From JAMXLO01 sp963832895 (GTDB lineage Bacteria; Pseudomonadota; Alphaproteobacteria; Acetobacterales; Acetobacteraceae): a stretch of DNA of 64,000 nt. The DNA lies in NCBI GenBank assembly GCA_963832895.1, contig CAWHVQ010000014.1, positions 124,001 through 188,000 of the forward strand. Direction: 5' to 3'. The first letter of the stretch is position 1, and each line of letters begins with the position of its first letter. Positions 1 through 8,947 of the stretch are shown piece after piece. The notes beneath the pieces were generated by a model, which did no database searches, was not told the DNA's origin, and saw only the letters and a list, made by a program, of their open reading frames with translations. Both the position numbers and the translations under genes were made by a program.

Positions 1-1
1 G

Positions 2-442
2 GTGGCGGCACTGATCCGCGCCGCCTTCGCCGCCCAGTCGGCGGTGACCGATCCCTTGCCCTCAGCCCTGCGGGTCACCGACGCCGACGTGGCAGCGCAC
101 CTGCGGACCGGAGCGGGCGCGGTGGCCGAGGCGGCAAACCAACCGGTCGGCGCGGCGCTGTGGGTCGATCAGGATGGCGGGCTGTATCTGAGTCGGCTGG
201 CAGTGCACCCGGCCTGGCATGGCCGCGGTATCGCCAAGGCGCTGGTGGCAGCGGCAGAATCGGCGGCGCGCGCGATCGGCCTGCCGCGCCTGCATCTGAG
301 TACGCGCCTCGTGCTGCTGGACAACCGACGGCTGTTCGCCGGCCGCGGCTTCGTCGAGACGACGCGCGAGACCCATCCCGGCTACGCCGAACCGACCTTC
401 GTGAATATGGAAAAACCGCTCGACGCAACCGAGACGCTATAA
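2..442 (+). CDS. GNAT family N-acetyltransferase (5' end at window edge)
   Basis: Probable acyl-CoA-dependent N-acetyltransferase of the GNAT fold; the substrate cannot be told. The acetyl-CoA-binding loop HGRGIAKAL fits the family pattern Q/R-x-x-G-x-G/A and follows the strand LYLSRLAVHPAW. The C-terminal segment NRRLFAGRGFVETTRE is the usual last helix and strand. The frame is open from base 2, where a GTG lies, so the true start may be upstream of the window; 146 residues is close to full family length. The MFS gene begins two bases after its stop, which suggests one transcript. Family is clear, specific role unknown. Confidence 0.8.
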   Translation: MAALIRAAFAAQSAVTDPLPSALRVTDADVAAHLRTGAGAVAEAANQPVGAALWVDQDGGLYLSRLAVHPAWHGRGIAKALVAAAESAARAIGLPRLHLSTRLVLLDNRRLFAGRGFVETTRETHPGYAEPTFVNMEKPLDATETL

Positions 443-444
443 GA

Positions 445-1614
445 ATGGGCACGCGGCCCTGGTTTATCCTTGCGGCTGTGGCACTGGCCCGCGTCGGCTT
501 CGGCTACCAGTACCAGACCGTGGCGACGCTTGGCCCCGACCTGATGCAACGGTACGGGCTGGACTATGCGGGCCTCGGCACGCTGATCGGCGCGTTTATG
601 TTGCTCGGCGGCTTCCTGGCGCTGCCGCTTGGCCTGCTGGCCCGGCGGCTAGGCGACCGGCTGGTGCTGGGAGCCGGTCTCGCCCTGATGGTGCTTGGCC
701 CGGCGGTCAGCGCGGCTGCCGCAGGGCCGGCCGGGATCGGCGCTGGGCGCAGCGCGGCCGGCGTCGGCGCGGTGGCCATGATCGTGCTGCAGAACAAGAT
801 TATCGCCGACTGGTTCGCCGGCCGTCGCTTCATGTGGGCGATCAGCGTGTCGGTCGCCGCCTACCCGATCGGCGTCGGCCTCGCGCAGCTTGTCCTGCCG
901 CCGCTGGCGCTGGCGTACGGCTGGCGCGCCGCCTTCCTGTCCGGCGCGCTGCCGATGGCCGCCGCGACGGCGATGTTCCTGGCCAGTTTCCGCCCGTCGC
1001 CACATGCCGCGCCGACGCCGCCCCGGTTCTCGCTGCCGGGCGGCCGGGAGTGCCTGCTGCTGGTGGTCGCGGGACTGATCTGGACCGCCTACACCGCTGG
1101 TTATTCAGGCTACACCGCCTATGTACCGTCCCTTATGGCGGCGCGGGGCGAGAGCCTCGTGCTGACCGGCGTTGTGCTGACCATCGCGACCTGGGGCAAC
1201 GTGCCGGCGACCCTCCTCGGCGCCGGCCTTGCCGCACGGCTCGGCGGGTTCCGCATCTTCCTGCTCGGTACCGTCGCGCTGGTCGTCGGAATGATCGGGA
1301 CCGCGCTGCTCGACTGGCCGGTGATCTGCGCCGTGGTGATCGGCATCGTGGGCTCGTTCCATCCCGGCGTGATCATGGCGGTCGGCACGCTGTCGGCGCG
1401 ACCCGAGAACCGCGCCGTTGGCATGGGTTTGTTCTATTCGATGTACTACGCCGGCGGTGCGGTGGTGCCGGCAATGTGCGGCTGGGCGGCCGACATGTCG
1501 GGCGGCCCGGAGGGTGCGTTGCTGGCCGCCGCGGCAGTGTCGGCGCTTGCAGTGCCGATGTATCTGCTGCATCGCCGCCTGACCGCGCATGAACTCATGC
1601 TGGTAAGGGCGTGA
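445..1614 (+). CDS. MFS transporter
   Basis: Inner-membrane secondary carrier of the major facilitator superfamily, 389 residues with about twelve hydrophobic segments. The loop after the second segment, LLARRLGDRLVLGAG, is the MFS signature between helices 2 and 3, and related glycine-rich loops recur in the second half (GAGLAARLGGFRIF). The ATG at 445 is chosen because it sits directly behind the acetyltransferase stop and places the first membrane helix near the N-terminus; the open frame upstream is a shadow of the preceding gene. The 3' end overlaps the convergent hydroxylase gene by 20 bases. Overall it resembles CynX/NimT-type carriers; the substrate is unknown. Confidence 0.85.
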   Translation: MGTRPWFILAAVALARVGFGYQYQTVATLGPDLMQRYGLDYAGLGTLIGAFMLLGGFLALPLGLLARRLGDRLVLGAGLALMVLGPAVSAAAAGPAGIGAGRSAAGVGAVAMIVLQNKIIADWFAGRRFMWAISVSVAAYPIGVGLAQLVLPPLALAYGWRAAFLSGALPMAAATAMFLASFRPSPHAAPTPPRFSLPGGRECLLLVVAGLIWTAYTAGYSGYTAYVPSLMAARGESLVLTGVVLTIATWGNVPATLLGAGLAARLGGFRIFLLGTVALVVGMIGTALLDWPVICAVVIGIVGSFHPGVIMAVGTLSARPENRAVGMGLFYSMYYAGGAVVPAMCGWAADMSGGPEGALLAAAAVSALAVPMYLLHRRLTAHELMLVRA

Positions 1615-3067
1615 CCTCATCCAGGTCATAGGTCGACATCAGTTGGTCCACCATGCCGCGTGCCGCACTCCAATTGAAGGTGCGGTAGCTGTGGCCCGTA
1701 GTGACGAAGCGGGCGCCTGCATAGAACATCTCATATTGCGTGTGCCGCGAGGCGAACTCCGAGCCGATGGCGTCCCACGCCGCCTTCAGCAGCTTCACCT
1801 TGTCCTGAGAACTGAAATTCGGCGATCGCTGCGTCCTGTGCAGGATCGGCACGAGCTCCGGATTGGCCCAGTCGCGAAATGACGATGGCAGCATGATCAA
1901 TGCCCCGCCAGCCAGATCGCGGATCAGGTTGATCAGCCGCGGATAAAGCTCCTGCGTCACCGCATGCGCGGCATAGAGCTGATGCCGGTCCGGCACGTAG
2001 AACTCGCCGCGCATGCCACCTGAGGCCTCCATGCCGGCAAGCATCGCCTCCACCATGCCTGCGCTCGCCGCCAGGCTGCCGAGTTGTTCGCGGACCTGCG
2101 GCATGTTGGTGGTGCCGATCGCCTCCGTGACCTGGTGCGCGAGGCCGACCAGGAACTTCAGCTTCACCGACAGCCGGATCTGTGCCTGATAGTTCTGCAA
2201 GACATGGCCAGGAGTGTCATGGAACTGGGCGCGGCACATGTCGGTATCGCGATGCACGAACACGCGTTCCCATGGCACCTTCACGTCGTCGAAGTAGAGC
2301 ACCGCATCGTTTTCGTCGAAGCGTGCCGACAACGGATTGTCGAACACCGATATCGCATGCGCCTCGTAGCTCTTGCGTGACAGCACCTGCAAGCCCGCTG
2401 CGTTCATCGGCAACGCGCACGAGAATGCCAGGGCTTCGTCACCGGGCTTCAGCGGTTGAAGATTGGCCACGAACACCTCGTTGGCCATGATCGAGCTGGT
2501 GCCCAGCATCTTGGCGCCGCGGATCGTCAATCCGGTGGTGTCTTCATCGACAATCTGCGCGACCAGCTCTTCCGCCTGCCCGCCCCAGTCCTTGGAGCGA
2601 TCCGCCTGCGGATTGACGATCACGTAGGTAAGAAACAGGTCGCTTCGCGTCGCATAATCCACATAGTCGGCAAACGCCCTGGCCCGCGCCGGTCCATGCT
2701 TCACGAAAACCTCGATGCCCATGCGCTGGCCGATAACCGCAGAGGCGACATGGTCGGGCGAGCGGCCCATGAATCCGTAGCTGAGCCGTGCCCAGGCCTG
2801 GAGCGCCTTGCGCCGCGCAACGAGTTCCTCGTAGCTGCGTGGCATCTGCCAGCAGCGATTCACCCGCCGTGTGCCACCTTCGGGCGTGAACGTCATCGTC
2901 TCCAGGTTTTCAGGGCGCGCCTGGTAGTCATAGAGACGCGCCGCAGAGGCTACCGAGTTGCGGTACGCTCGGTGCGTGGTGACATCGTCAACCAGCTTCC
3001 CGTCGATGTAGATGGTCCGCCCGTCGCGCAGCGATTCGATGTGCTCCGCCCCCGTCTTGCACTGCAT
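1595..3067 (-). CDS. 4-hydroxyphenylacetate 3-hydroxylase family protein (HpaB-type oxygenase)
   Basis: Large oxygenase component of the two-component flavin monooxygenases (HpaB/HsaA/pyoluteorin-halogenase-like group), which use FADH2 from a separate reductase to hydroxylate phenols. The 490-residue length and the blocks SLRDGRTIYIDGK near the start, YGFMGRSPDHVAS and the C-terminal QYEMFYAGA and HSYRTFNWS regions are typical of HpaB. The ATG at 3067 is preferred because a GGGAGAGG ribosome site precedes it; a TTG five codons upstream is possible. No flavin reductase is adjacent. The GST gene upstream on the same strand, 24 bases away, may be cotranscribed. Substrate could be 4-hydroxyphenylacetate or another phenolic; family assignment is firm. 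Confidence 0.88.
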   Translation of the reverse strand: MQCKTGAEHIESLRDGRTIYIDGKLVDDVTTHRAYRNSVASAARLYDYQARPENLETMTFTPEGGTRRVNRCWQMPRSYEELVARRKALQAWARLSYGFMGRSPDHVASAVIGQRMGIEVFVKHGPARARAFADYVDYATRSDLFLTYVIVNPQADRSKDWGGQAEELVAQIVDEDTTGLTIRGAKMLGTSSIMANEVFVANLQPLKPGDEALAFSCALPMNAAGLQVLSRKSYEAHAISVFDNPLSARFDENDAVLYFDDVKVPWERVFVHRDTDMCRAQFHDTPGHVLQNYQAQIRLSVKLKFLVGLAHQVTEAIGTTNMPQVREQLGSLAASAGMVEAMLAGMEASGGMRGEFYVPDRHQLYAAHAVTQELYPRLINLIRDLAGGALIMLPSSFRDWANPELVPILHRTQRSPNFSSQDKVKLLKAAWDAIGSEFASRHTQYEMFYAGARFVTTGHSYRTFNWSAARGMVDQLMSTYDLDEVTPLPA

Positions 3068-3091
3068 CGCAGCCTCTCCCAATTCTCCAGC

Positions 3092-3742
3092 TTATACCGG
3101 CCCAACCTCGCGATCCTTCTTCGGGATCAGGTCGTACGGCAACGCGAACCCTGGCATCGCTGCCAGCCGATGCGACCATGCCTGCACATTCGGCCAGCGC
3201 GTGATATCGAGGGCGCCCTCGGCCATGAACACCATACGTCCCCAGCAGCCGATATCGGCAATCGTCGGCGCATCGCCCACCAGCCACTCACGCCCCGCCA
3301 ATGCCGCATCGACGAAACTGATCGCCGCCTCGGCCAACGGCCGGAAATACGCCATCACCGCCGGATCGACCTGACGGAAGCGGCTGTAATGCCGCACCTT
3401 GGCGACGTTGGTGATGTTGTCCGCCTCCCACGACAGCCATTCGCGCGCAGTCCATTGCTCCTGTTCCGTTTTCCCCGCGAAGTGCCCGGTCGTGCGCGCC
3501 AGGTAGTCGAGGATGACGTTGGACTGCACAATGGTCAGTCCGCGATGACGCAGCGTGGGAACCTGGCCGTAGCGGTTCACCGCCAGATAGTCGGCCTCCT
3601 TCTGAGCGCCGTATTTCAGGTTCACCGTGCGGAAGCTGAATGGCAGCCGTGCCAGCGCCAGATACAGCATCGGCTTGTAGGTCGAACTCGAGGTAAAGCT
3701 GCCGAACAGCGTAAGGTTTTCGGTCATGGAGGTGTTGGTCAC
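3092..3742 (-). CDS. Glutathione S-transferase family protein
   Basis: Cytosolic GST-fold protein, 216 residues. The N-terminal thioredoxin-like domain has LTLFGSFTSSSTYKP, the cis-proline strand YGQVPTLRHRG and the glutathione-contact segment IVQSNVILDYLA. The helical C-terminal domain carries the family N-capping region GDAPTIADIG. A GTG start is chosen because GGAG lies seven bases upstream; the internal ATG six codons in has no comparable site. Located upstream of the HpaB-type gene on the same strand, it could help aromatic breakdown or detoxify reactive products, but that is inference from position. It is transcribed away from the acyltransferase gene. Confidence 0.85.
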   Translation of the reverse strand: MTNTSMTENLTLFGSFTSSSTYKPMLYLALARLPFSFRTVNLKYGAQKEADYLAVNRYGQVPTLRHRGLTIVQSNVILDYLARTTGHFAGKTEQEQWTAREWLSWEADNITNVAKVRHYSRFRQVDPAVMAYFRPLAEAAISFVDAALAGREWLVGDAPTIADIGCWGRMVFMAEGALDITRWPNVQAWSHRLAAMPGFALPYDLIPKKDREVGPV

Positions 3743-3813
3743 CTGATTGCTCCGCCGCCGTGGATGATGACCAGCCTATCGCGGCGGAGCCCAAGGCGCG
3801 ATAACCGGCCAGG

Positions 3814-4962
3814 ATGCGGACCCGCAAGGTGCAGTATCTGGAAGGCCTGCGCGGCATCGCAGCGATGCAGGTGGTGCTGCTGCACTTCGTCACCGGCTTC
3901 CTGCCGTACACCGCGGAGCATGCGTGGCCGCCATTCCGCGTGCTGTTCGACGGCCACACCGCCGTCTATGTGTTCTTCCTGATCAGCGGCACGGTTCTGA
4001 CGCCGTCGTTCGCCCGGCCCGGCGCGTTCATCGGCAAGATCGCCAAGCGCGTGGTGCGGCTCGGCGTCCCCATTGCCGCCGCTGCCACGATCGCCACGGT
4101 GCTGCTCGCACTATTTCCGGATGCACACCGCCAGGCAGCCGCCCTCACCGGATCGCGGTGGCTGGCGATGGACTCCAGCGGTGCCCCGACACTCGGGCAT
4201 CTTGCACGTGAGATCAGCCTCGACAGTCTCCTGCTCGGCTACCGCGAGGCGACGTTGTTCGCGCCGCTCGCCGGACAACTGCCGCCAATGGAATTGTCAC
4301 TCGACGCGCCGTTCTGGTCGTTGCATCTGGAACTTTACGGCTCGCTGCTGGTGCTGTGCCTGGTATCGCTGCGCGCCCATTCGGTCTGGGCGCACCGTGC
4401 CGCGGTTGCGGCCGCCGCATTGGCGTTCGGCACGCATCCGATGTTCCTGTTCGTACTCGGCCACCTGGTCCGCCCTCTGCCGCGAACCGATGCGCGGCAC
4501 GCGAGGGGATATATCGGTGGGCTCCTGCTGCCGCTCGGGCTCGCGCTATGCGCCACCAAGGACTGGCAATCTGTCGAATGGTGCCGATTGACGCTCACCC
4601 GCTTCGAGTTGGCCTCCGCCCCGAACCTGTTCCAGTTCCAGAGCCAGCTTGGCGCGGTCGCGTTGTATTTCGGCGTGCTGTGGTGCCCACTGGTGTGGCC
4701 GCTGCTGGAGAGCGCGCCGTTCCGCCATATCGGCCGCCTGTCGTTCAGCATCTACCTGCTGCACTTCCCGATCCTGTTCACCGTGGTGTGCGTCGCCTTC
4801 CCCCTGATGCCGTCGACGGCCGCCGCGTTCGTCCTGTTCCTCGCGCTCACCCTCGCCGCCGCCATCGCCTTTGAGCGTCTGGTCGACCGGCCGGCCATCG
4901 CACTCAGCCGACGTGCCGGCATCGTGCCTCTCGTCTCGCCGGGTGAGATGACTCAAAAGTGA
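3814..4962 (+). CDS. Acyltransferase 3 family membrane protein
   Basis: Multi-pass inner-membrane O-acyltransferase (OafA/NodX/acyltransferase-3 family), 382 residues. The N-terminus YLEGLRGIAAMQVVLLHF holds the family Arg and His motif (LRG...H), and YVFFLISG is the usual second-helix motif. A late helix has LSFSIYLLHFPI, typical of the C-terminal family block. Such enzymes acetylate or succinylate sugars on exported glycans; the acceptor here is unknown. The stop overlaps a GTG or nearby ATG of the next gene, a secreted hypothetical, which implies translational coupling. Confidence 0.87.
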   Translation: MRTRKVQYLEGLRGIAAMQVVLLHFVTGFLPYTAEHAWPPFRVLFDGHTAVYVFFLISGTVLTPSFARPGAFIGKIAKRVVRLGVPIAAAATIATVLLALFPDAHRQAAALTGSRWLAMDSSGAPTLGHLAREISLDSLLLGYREATLFAPLAGQLPPMELSLDAPFWSLHLELYGSLLVLCLVSLRAHSVWAHRAAVAAAALAFGTHPMFLFVLGHLVRPLPRTDARHARGYIGGLLLPLGLALCATKDWQSVEWCRLTLTRFELASAPNLFQFQSQLGAVALYFGVLWCPLVWPLLESAPFRHIGRLSFSIYLLHFPILFTVVCVAFPLMPSTAAAFVLFLALTLAAAIAFERLVDRPAIALSRRAGIVPLVSPGEMTQK

Positions 4963-5630
4963 GTATGTACGACGCGGGCAGCCCTTGCACGATGACGGCC
5001 GCTGGAGCGTGCAGTGCTATTTTGAAGATATTGCCATATTCACTTTTGCTTCTCATGGCAGTGGCAGGTGCCACCGAGGTCTCCGCGCGCGACCACACCA
5101 CCCTTGCGACATTCGCTGGCAAATGCACCAAGGTGACGGTGATGAACGTTCAGACCGATCCGAACCTGTGCTCGGACAAAATCACCAACATCAAATTGGG
5201 CAGCGGCCAGTCGGGATATGCGTTCCTGCTGCATCCGCAAGCCGAGATGGGACCTTTCGTCATGTCCTTCCTCGGCACCAAGCCGCGACACGAGGCGCAC
5301 CATAAGGGAGCCTTGGTCCTGCCGGTTCACCGGGTCTACGTCACCTTCGACGGCAGAACGGATGATCTGGTCGCCGTCGGTTCCTGTGCGTTCTCCAGTC
5401 CAAACAAGAAGGCCCCGACCAGGGTATCGTGTTCCGCCAGCACGATTGAGGGTGACTTTGCCGGCGAATTCATCGGTGCCGATCACAATACGGGCGGAAT
5501 GAAGATGCTGACCGATCACGAGGCGACCCGCAGCACTGTTGTCTGTGGCCAGCCACCCGTGCAAACCGGGATCAGGGCCGGACACGACCTTCAGGGCTGC
5601 ACCGACCCGACACGGCAGTCCCGACGCTAG
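4959..5630 (+). CDS. Hypothetical secreted protein
   Basis: I do not recognise this family. The 223-residue product has an N-terminal hydrophobic stretch (LPYSLLLLMAVAGA) followed by an alanine-rich region that looks like a signal peptide, so it is probably periplasmic. The mature part is beta-rich and has about six cysteines (for example in GKCTKV, NLCSDK and GSCAF), compatible with disulfides. The GTG at 4959 overlaps the acyltransferase stop by four bases; an ATG two codons further in is an equally good start. The arrangement suggests cotranslation with the acyltransferase. It converges on recX with a 7-base gap. Confidence 0.6.
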   Translation: MSMYDAGSPCTMTAAGACSAILKILPYSLLLLMAVAGATEVSARDHTTLATFAGKCTKVTVMNVQTDPNLCSDKITNIKLGSGQSGYAFLLHPQAEMGPFVMSFLGTKPRHEAHHKGALVLPVHRVYVTFDGRTDDLVAVGSCAFSSPNKKAPTRVSCSASTIEGDFAGEFIGADHNTGGMKMLTDHEATRSTVVCGQPPVQTGIRAGHDLQGCTDPTRQSRR

Positions 5631-5637
5631 GTCTCGG

Positions 5638-6231
5638 TCAGCGTCGCAGCCGGTTCACCAAGGTCTCGGCAGTGTCCGCTGCCATGGCCAGCGCACGCCG
5701 GGCGACGTCCTGAGCGAAGCCGGCGCGCGCCAGCACCGCGAGTTCGCGGTGATAACCGGCCGCGTCGGGCGCATCGCCGGAGCGGAATGGTCCGATGCGC
5801 CGCCGCCGCGCGAGCATCAGCGCCGCCGCCAGCTCGCTCTCGTCGTCGACCGGCAGAGCCGCGCGTGCCGTCTCAGGATCGACACCCTTGGCCGCCAGGT
5901 GTGCCGCCGCGGCACGGCGTGAGCGCCCGGCGCGGGCCATACTGCGCGCGCGATTTTCGGCGAACGCGGCATCGTTCACCGCGCCGGCCGCGACCAGCCG
6001 CGATACCACACCGCGTATCACCTCCCGCGCGGCGCTCACCTGACCGGCAATGACATCGGCGTCGGCCGTGCCGGCGGCCACGCGCGCCCAGCGCTCCACA
6101 CGCCGCTCGAGAACCCGGCGAAGCCCGGCCTCGGTCGAGGCATAGCGCGCCAGATAGTTCAGCGCTGCATCGTGCAGGGCAGCAGCCTCCGGCGCGGGGC
6201 CAGCGGCACGGCGATGCGATGTGCCTGTCAT
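5638..6231 (-). CDS. recX: RecX family regulatory protein
   Basis: Probable RecX-type modulator of RecA. The 197-residue protein has the tandem three-helix repeats of the family: LNYLARYASTEAGLRRVLER in the first, VNDAAFAENRARSMARAGRS in the second, and a third repeat after AAHLAAKGVD. The short motif L-x-x-Y-x-x-x-E/R-x-x-L is visible in the first repeat. The start ATG at 6231 is the first Met ahead of conserved sequence; the long frame that continues upstream is a shadow of argD and argF. recA is not in the window, so this is a stand-alone recX, as is common in alphaproteobacteria. Confidence 0.8.
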   Translation of the reverse strand: MTGTSHRRAAGPAPEAAALHDAALNYLARYASTEAGLRRVLERRVERWARVAAGTADADVIAGQVSAAREVIRGVVSRLVAAGAVNDAAFAENRARSMARAGRSRRAAAAHLAAKGVDPETARAALPVDDESELAAALMLARRRRIGPFRSGDAPDAAGYHRELAVLARAGFAQDVARRALAMAADTAETLVNRLRR

Positions 6232-6417
6232 CGGCGGACGATGGCATGATGCAGCCGGTACAGGAATGACCGCGGTCCTTCCGGATGCCGCTGGTACGAT
6301 GAACCTCGTTTGACTCCTCTCCGCCCAACCGCCAATGATCCGCGTTTCCTCCGAACCCGCCTCGAACGGTCGCGGGTGAGGAGCCATTGGGGAAACTGCA
6401 GGAAGGGTTGCACTCCC

Positions 6418-7614
6418 ATGATTTCCGCTCTGTTGCCCAACTACGCTCGTGCCGACCTCGCCTTCGAGCGGGGCGAAGGCGCTTGGTTGTGGACGGAGGA
6501 TGGGCGACGACTTCTCGACTTTGGCTCCGGCATAGCCACCGCGTCGCTGGGCCACGGGCATCCGCACCTCGCGGGCGCGATCGCCGAGCAGGCCGCCAAG
6601 GTGATGCACGTATCCAACCTGTATCGCATCCCGGGCGCCGAGAGGCTGGCACAGCGGCTGGTCGATGCGACGTTCGCGGACAGCGTGTTCTTCTGCAACT
6701 CGGGCGCCGAAGCGAACGAGGGCATGATCAAGATGATGCGCCGCGCGATGTTCGACGCCGGCAAAGGCGAGCGCTTCCGCTTCATCGTCTTCGAGGGCGC
6801 GTTCCACGGCCGCACGCTGGCGACGCTCGCCGCCACCGGCAACGCCAAGTATCTGGAAGGCTTCGGCCCGGTGGTCGAGGGCTTCGACCAGGTGCCGTTC
6901 AACAACATGAACGCGGTGCGCAACGCGATCGGCCCCGCGACGGCAGGCATCATCGTCGAGCCGATCCAGGGCGAGGGCGGTGTGCGTCCGGCCGACATGC
7001 AGTTCCTGCGCGACCTGCGCGCGGTGTGCGACGAGTATGGCCTGATCCTCGGCATGGACGAGGTGCAGTCCGGTATGGGGCGCACCGGCAAGCTGTTCGC
7101 CTATGAATGGGCCGGCATCACGCCGGACGTCATGTCGGCCGCCAAGGGCATCGGCGGCGGCTTCCCTCTCGGCGCCGTGCTGGCCAAGGAGCAGTACGCC
7201 AAGGCGCTGAAGCCCGGCACGCACGGCACCACGTTCGGCGGCAATCCGCTCGCCTGTGCCGCGGGCAACGCAGTGCTGGACATCGTTCTGGCACCCGGCT
7301 TCCTGGCCGAGGTCGAACGCAAGGGTCGCAGGCTGCGCGCCGAGCTGGACGAGATCGCCCGCGAATATCCGCAGATCTATGAGGACGCGCGCGGAATGGG
7401 CCTGCTGCTCGGGATGAAGTGCGTGCTGCCGGTCGGTGAAGTCCAGGCAGCCTGTGTCGCGGAAGGGCTGATGGCGATCACCGCCGGCGAGAATGTGCTG
7501 CGCCTGGCACCGCCCCTCGTGGTGACCGATGCGGATCTGGACGAGGCTGTCGCGATGCTGCGGCGTGCCACGCGGCGCGTGCTGCCTTCGAGCGCCAAGG
7601 CAGCGGCGAAATGA
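6418..7614 (+). CDS. argD: Acetylornithine aminotransferase
   Basis: PLP-dependent class III aminotransferase of arginine synthesis that converts N-acetylglutamate semialdehyde to N2-acetylornithine. The product is 398 residues. It shows SGAEANEGMIK (phosphate-binding loop), VEPIQGEGG, GMDEVQSGMGRTG (cofactor Asp) and the Schiff-base lysine in MSAAKGIGGGFPLGA. The ATG at 6418 gives the typical family N-terminus MISALLPNYAR and has an AGGAAGG ribosome site; the longer open frame upstream lacks both. The stop overlaps the argF start (ATGA), so the two arginine genes form a coupled operon. A succinyldiaminopimelate aminotransferase side activity is known for ArgD. Confidence 0.95.
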   Translation: MISALLPNYARADLAFERGEGAWLWTEDGRRLLDFGSGIATASLGHGHPHLAGAIAEQAAKVMHVSNLYRIPGAERLAQRLVDATFADSVFFCNSGAEANEGMIKMMRRAMFDAGKGERFRFIVFEGAFHGRTLATLAATGNAKYLEGFGPVVEGFDQVPFNNMNAVRNAIGPATAGIIVEPIQGEGGVRPADMQFLRDLRAVCDEYGLILGMDEVQSGMGRTGKLFAYEWAGITPDVMSAAKGIGGGFPLGAVLAKEQYAKALKPGTHGTTFGGNPLACAAGNAVLDIVLAPGFLAEVERKGRRLRAELDEIAREYPQIYEDARGMGLLLGMKCVLPVGEVQAACVAEGLMAITAGENVLRLAPPLVVTDADLDEAVAMLRRATRRVLPSSAKAAAK

Positions 7615-8576
7615 GCGCCTCGCTGCGTCGCACCGAACGATCCGAGGGCCAGTCAGCCGACGAGTGGGCCGGCCCACGGCACTTCCTCGATCTGCGGGAT
7701 TTCGATCCCGCGACGCTGCGCCGGATGTTGGACGTCGCGGCCAACTACAAGCGCGGCGGTGTGTCGTCGCGGCCGCTCGCCGGCAAGACGCTGGCGCTGA
7801 TCTTCGAGAAGCCGTCCACCCGCACGCGCGTCTCGTTCGAGGTGGGCATGCGCCAGTTGGGCGGCGATGTGGTCGTGCTGTCGGCGCGCGACATGCAGAG
7901 TGGCCGCGGCGAGACGCCGGCCGACACCGCGCGTGTGCTGTCGCGGTATGTCGACGCGATCATGCTGCGCACCGACGATGTGGCGAAGCTGCACGAGCTG
8001 GCGGAATTCGCGACTGTCCCCGTGATCAACGGGCTCACCGACACGTCGCATCCCTGTCAGCTTATGGCCGATGTGCTGACCTTCGAGGAGCATCGCGGTC
8101 CGATCGCCGGGCAGGTCGTGGCCTGGAGCGGCGACGGCAACAACGTCGCGCGAAGCTGGATCGAGGCGGCGGTGCGTTTCGGTTTCACGCTGCGGCTGGC
8201 GACGCCGGATACGCTACGCCCGCCGGCCGAGCTGATCGAGTGGGCTCGGGCGCAGGGCGGCAGGATCGAATTGACCGATGATCCAGAGAAGGCAATCGCC
8301 GGTGCACGCTGTGTGGTGACCGACACCTGGGTGTCGATGGCGGACGATCCGAACACCAATCGCCACAACACTCTGGCGCCCTATCGCATCACCAGTGCGC
8401 TGATGGCGAAGGCGGCCGCGGATGCGTTGTTCATGCATTGTCTGCCGGCGCATCGCGGCGAGGAGGTCACTGCCGAGGTGATCGATGGTCCGCAGTCGGT
8501 GGTGTTCGACGGAGCGGAGAACCGGCTGCACGCGCAGAAGGGCGTGCTGGCCTGGGTGCTCGGCGCGGTACGATAG
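7611..8576 (+). CDS. argF: Ornithine carbamoyltransferase
   Basis: Catalyses carbamoyl phosphate plus ornithine to citrulline in arginine biosynthesis. The 321-residue protein carries the carbamoyl-phosphate loop STRTRVSFE, the HPCQLMAD block, the ornithine-binding motif VVTDTWVSM and the C-terminal catalytic HCLPAHRGEEV. It starts inside the argD stop codon, so expression is coupled. Length is slightly above the usual 305-315 because of an N-terminal extension of about 20 residues before ArgF homology begins at HFLDLRDFD. No arginine repressor binding site could be identified with confidence. Confidence 0.95.
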   Translation: MSASLRRTERSEGQSADEWAGPRHFLDLRDFDPATLRRMLDVAANYKRGGVSSRPLAGKTLALIFEKPSTRTRVSFEVGMRQLGGDVVVLSARDMQSGRGETPADTARVLSRYVDAIMLRTDDVAKLHELAEFATVPVINGLTDTSHPCQLMADVLTFEEHRGPIAGQVVAWSGDGNNVARSWIEAAVRFGFTLRLATPDTLRPPAELIEWARAQGGRIELTDDPEKAIAGARCVVTDTWVSMADDPNTNRHNTLAPYRITSALMAKAAADALFMHCLPAHRGEEVTAEVIDGPQSVVFDGAENRLHAQKGVLAWVLGAVR

Positions 8577-8947
8577 CGTGCATGAAATGTTCTCGCCAAG
8601 GGATCTCGAGCATGATACATAACAAGGAAGCGAGGCCGTTCTAGCGGCCCCGCCCCCTGGTTGAGCTAGCGACGGCTTACGATCACAAACCGCACTCGCC
8701 ACCGGCCCCACCAGAGTTCCCAAACAATGCGATCGAGCATTGTGGTCTCTCCAGTGGCTCCCGGCATGATTGCCGGAAGCCACCTCGGGATACGCTGCAA
8801 ACAATGACGGACGGTTAGCGATGCTCCGATCGCGCCGCATCACGGCGATGTGAGACTGACTGGTCGGTCCGCTGTCGTGTCAAGGTCTTTGTGCAGTGCA
8901 GCAAATGCCTTTATTCACCGCTCTGCCAATTGGAGTTCTGGCCCATC
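8577..8947. other. Noncoding gap with several hairpins
   Basis: No convincing gene lies in these 371 bases between argF and the depolymerase gene. Three separate inverted repeats are visible: GGCCG/CGGCC at 8634-8649, CAATGC/GCATTG at 8725-8742, and a 13-base stem with one mismatch around a TGAT loop at 8754-8783. None is followed by a T run, so classic Rho-independent termination is not obvious. The stretch could hold the argF terminator, a 5' leader for the downstream gene or a small RNA; the sequence alone does not decide. Confidence 0.4.
8754..8783. other. Strong stem-loop between argF and depolymerase gene
   Basis: The arms GTGGCTCCCGGCA and TGCCGGAAGCCAC pair over 13 positions with a single mismatch and leave a four-base loop TGAT. 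It is the strongest hairpin in this gap. No T tract follows on either strand, so a Rho-independent terminator is doubtful. Confidence 0.45.

Noticed and set aside
2456..3982. 508-residue plus-strand frame
   Set aside because: Runs antisense through the HpaB-type and GST genes; composition is His/Arg-rich as expected of a shadow frame.
5638..7677. Single 679-residue minus-strand frame that spans recX and runs across argD
   Set aside because: Only the C-terminal 197 residues match RecX; the rest is the antisense shadow of argD and argF and has no protein-like pattern.
8631..8650. Short hairpin as a Rho-independent terminator for argF
   Set aside because: Stem of only five base pairs and no T run; reported only as part of the noncoding gap.
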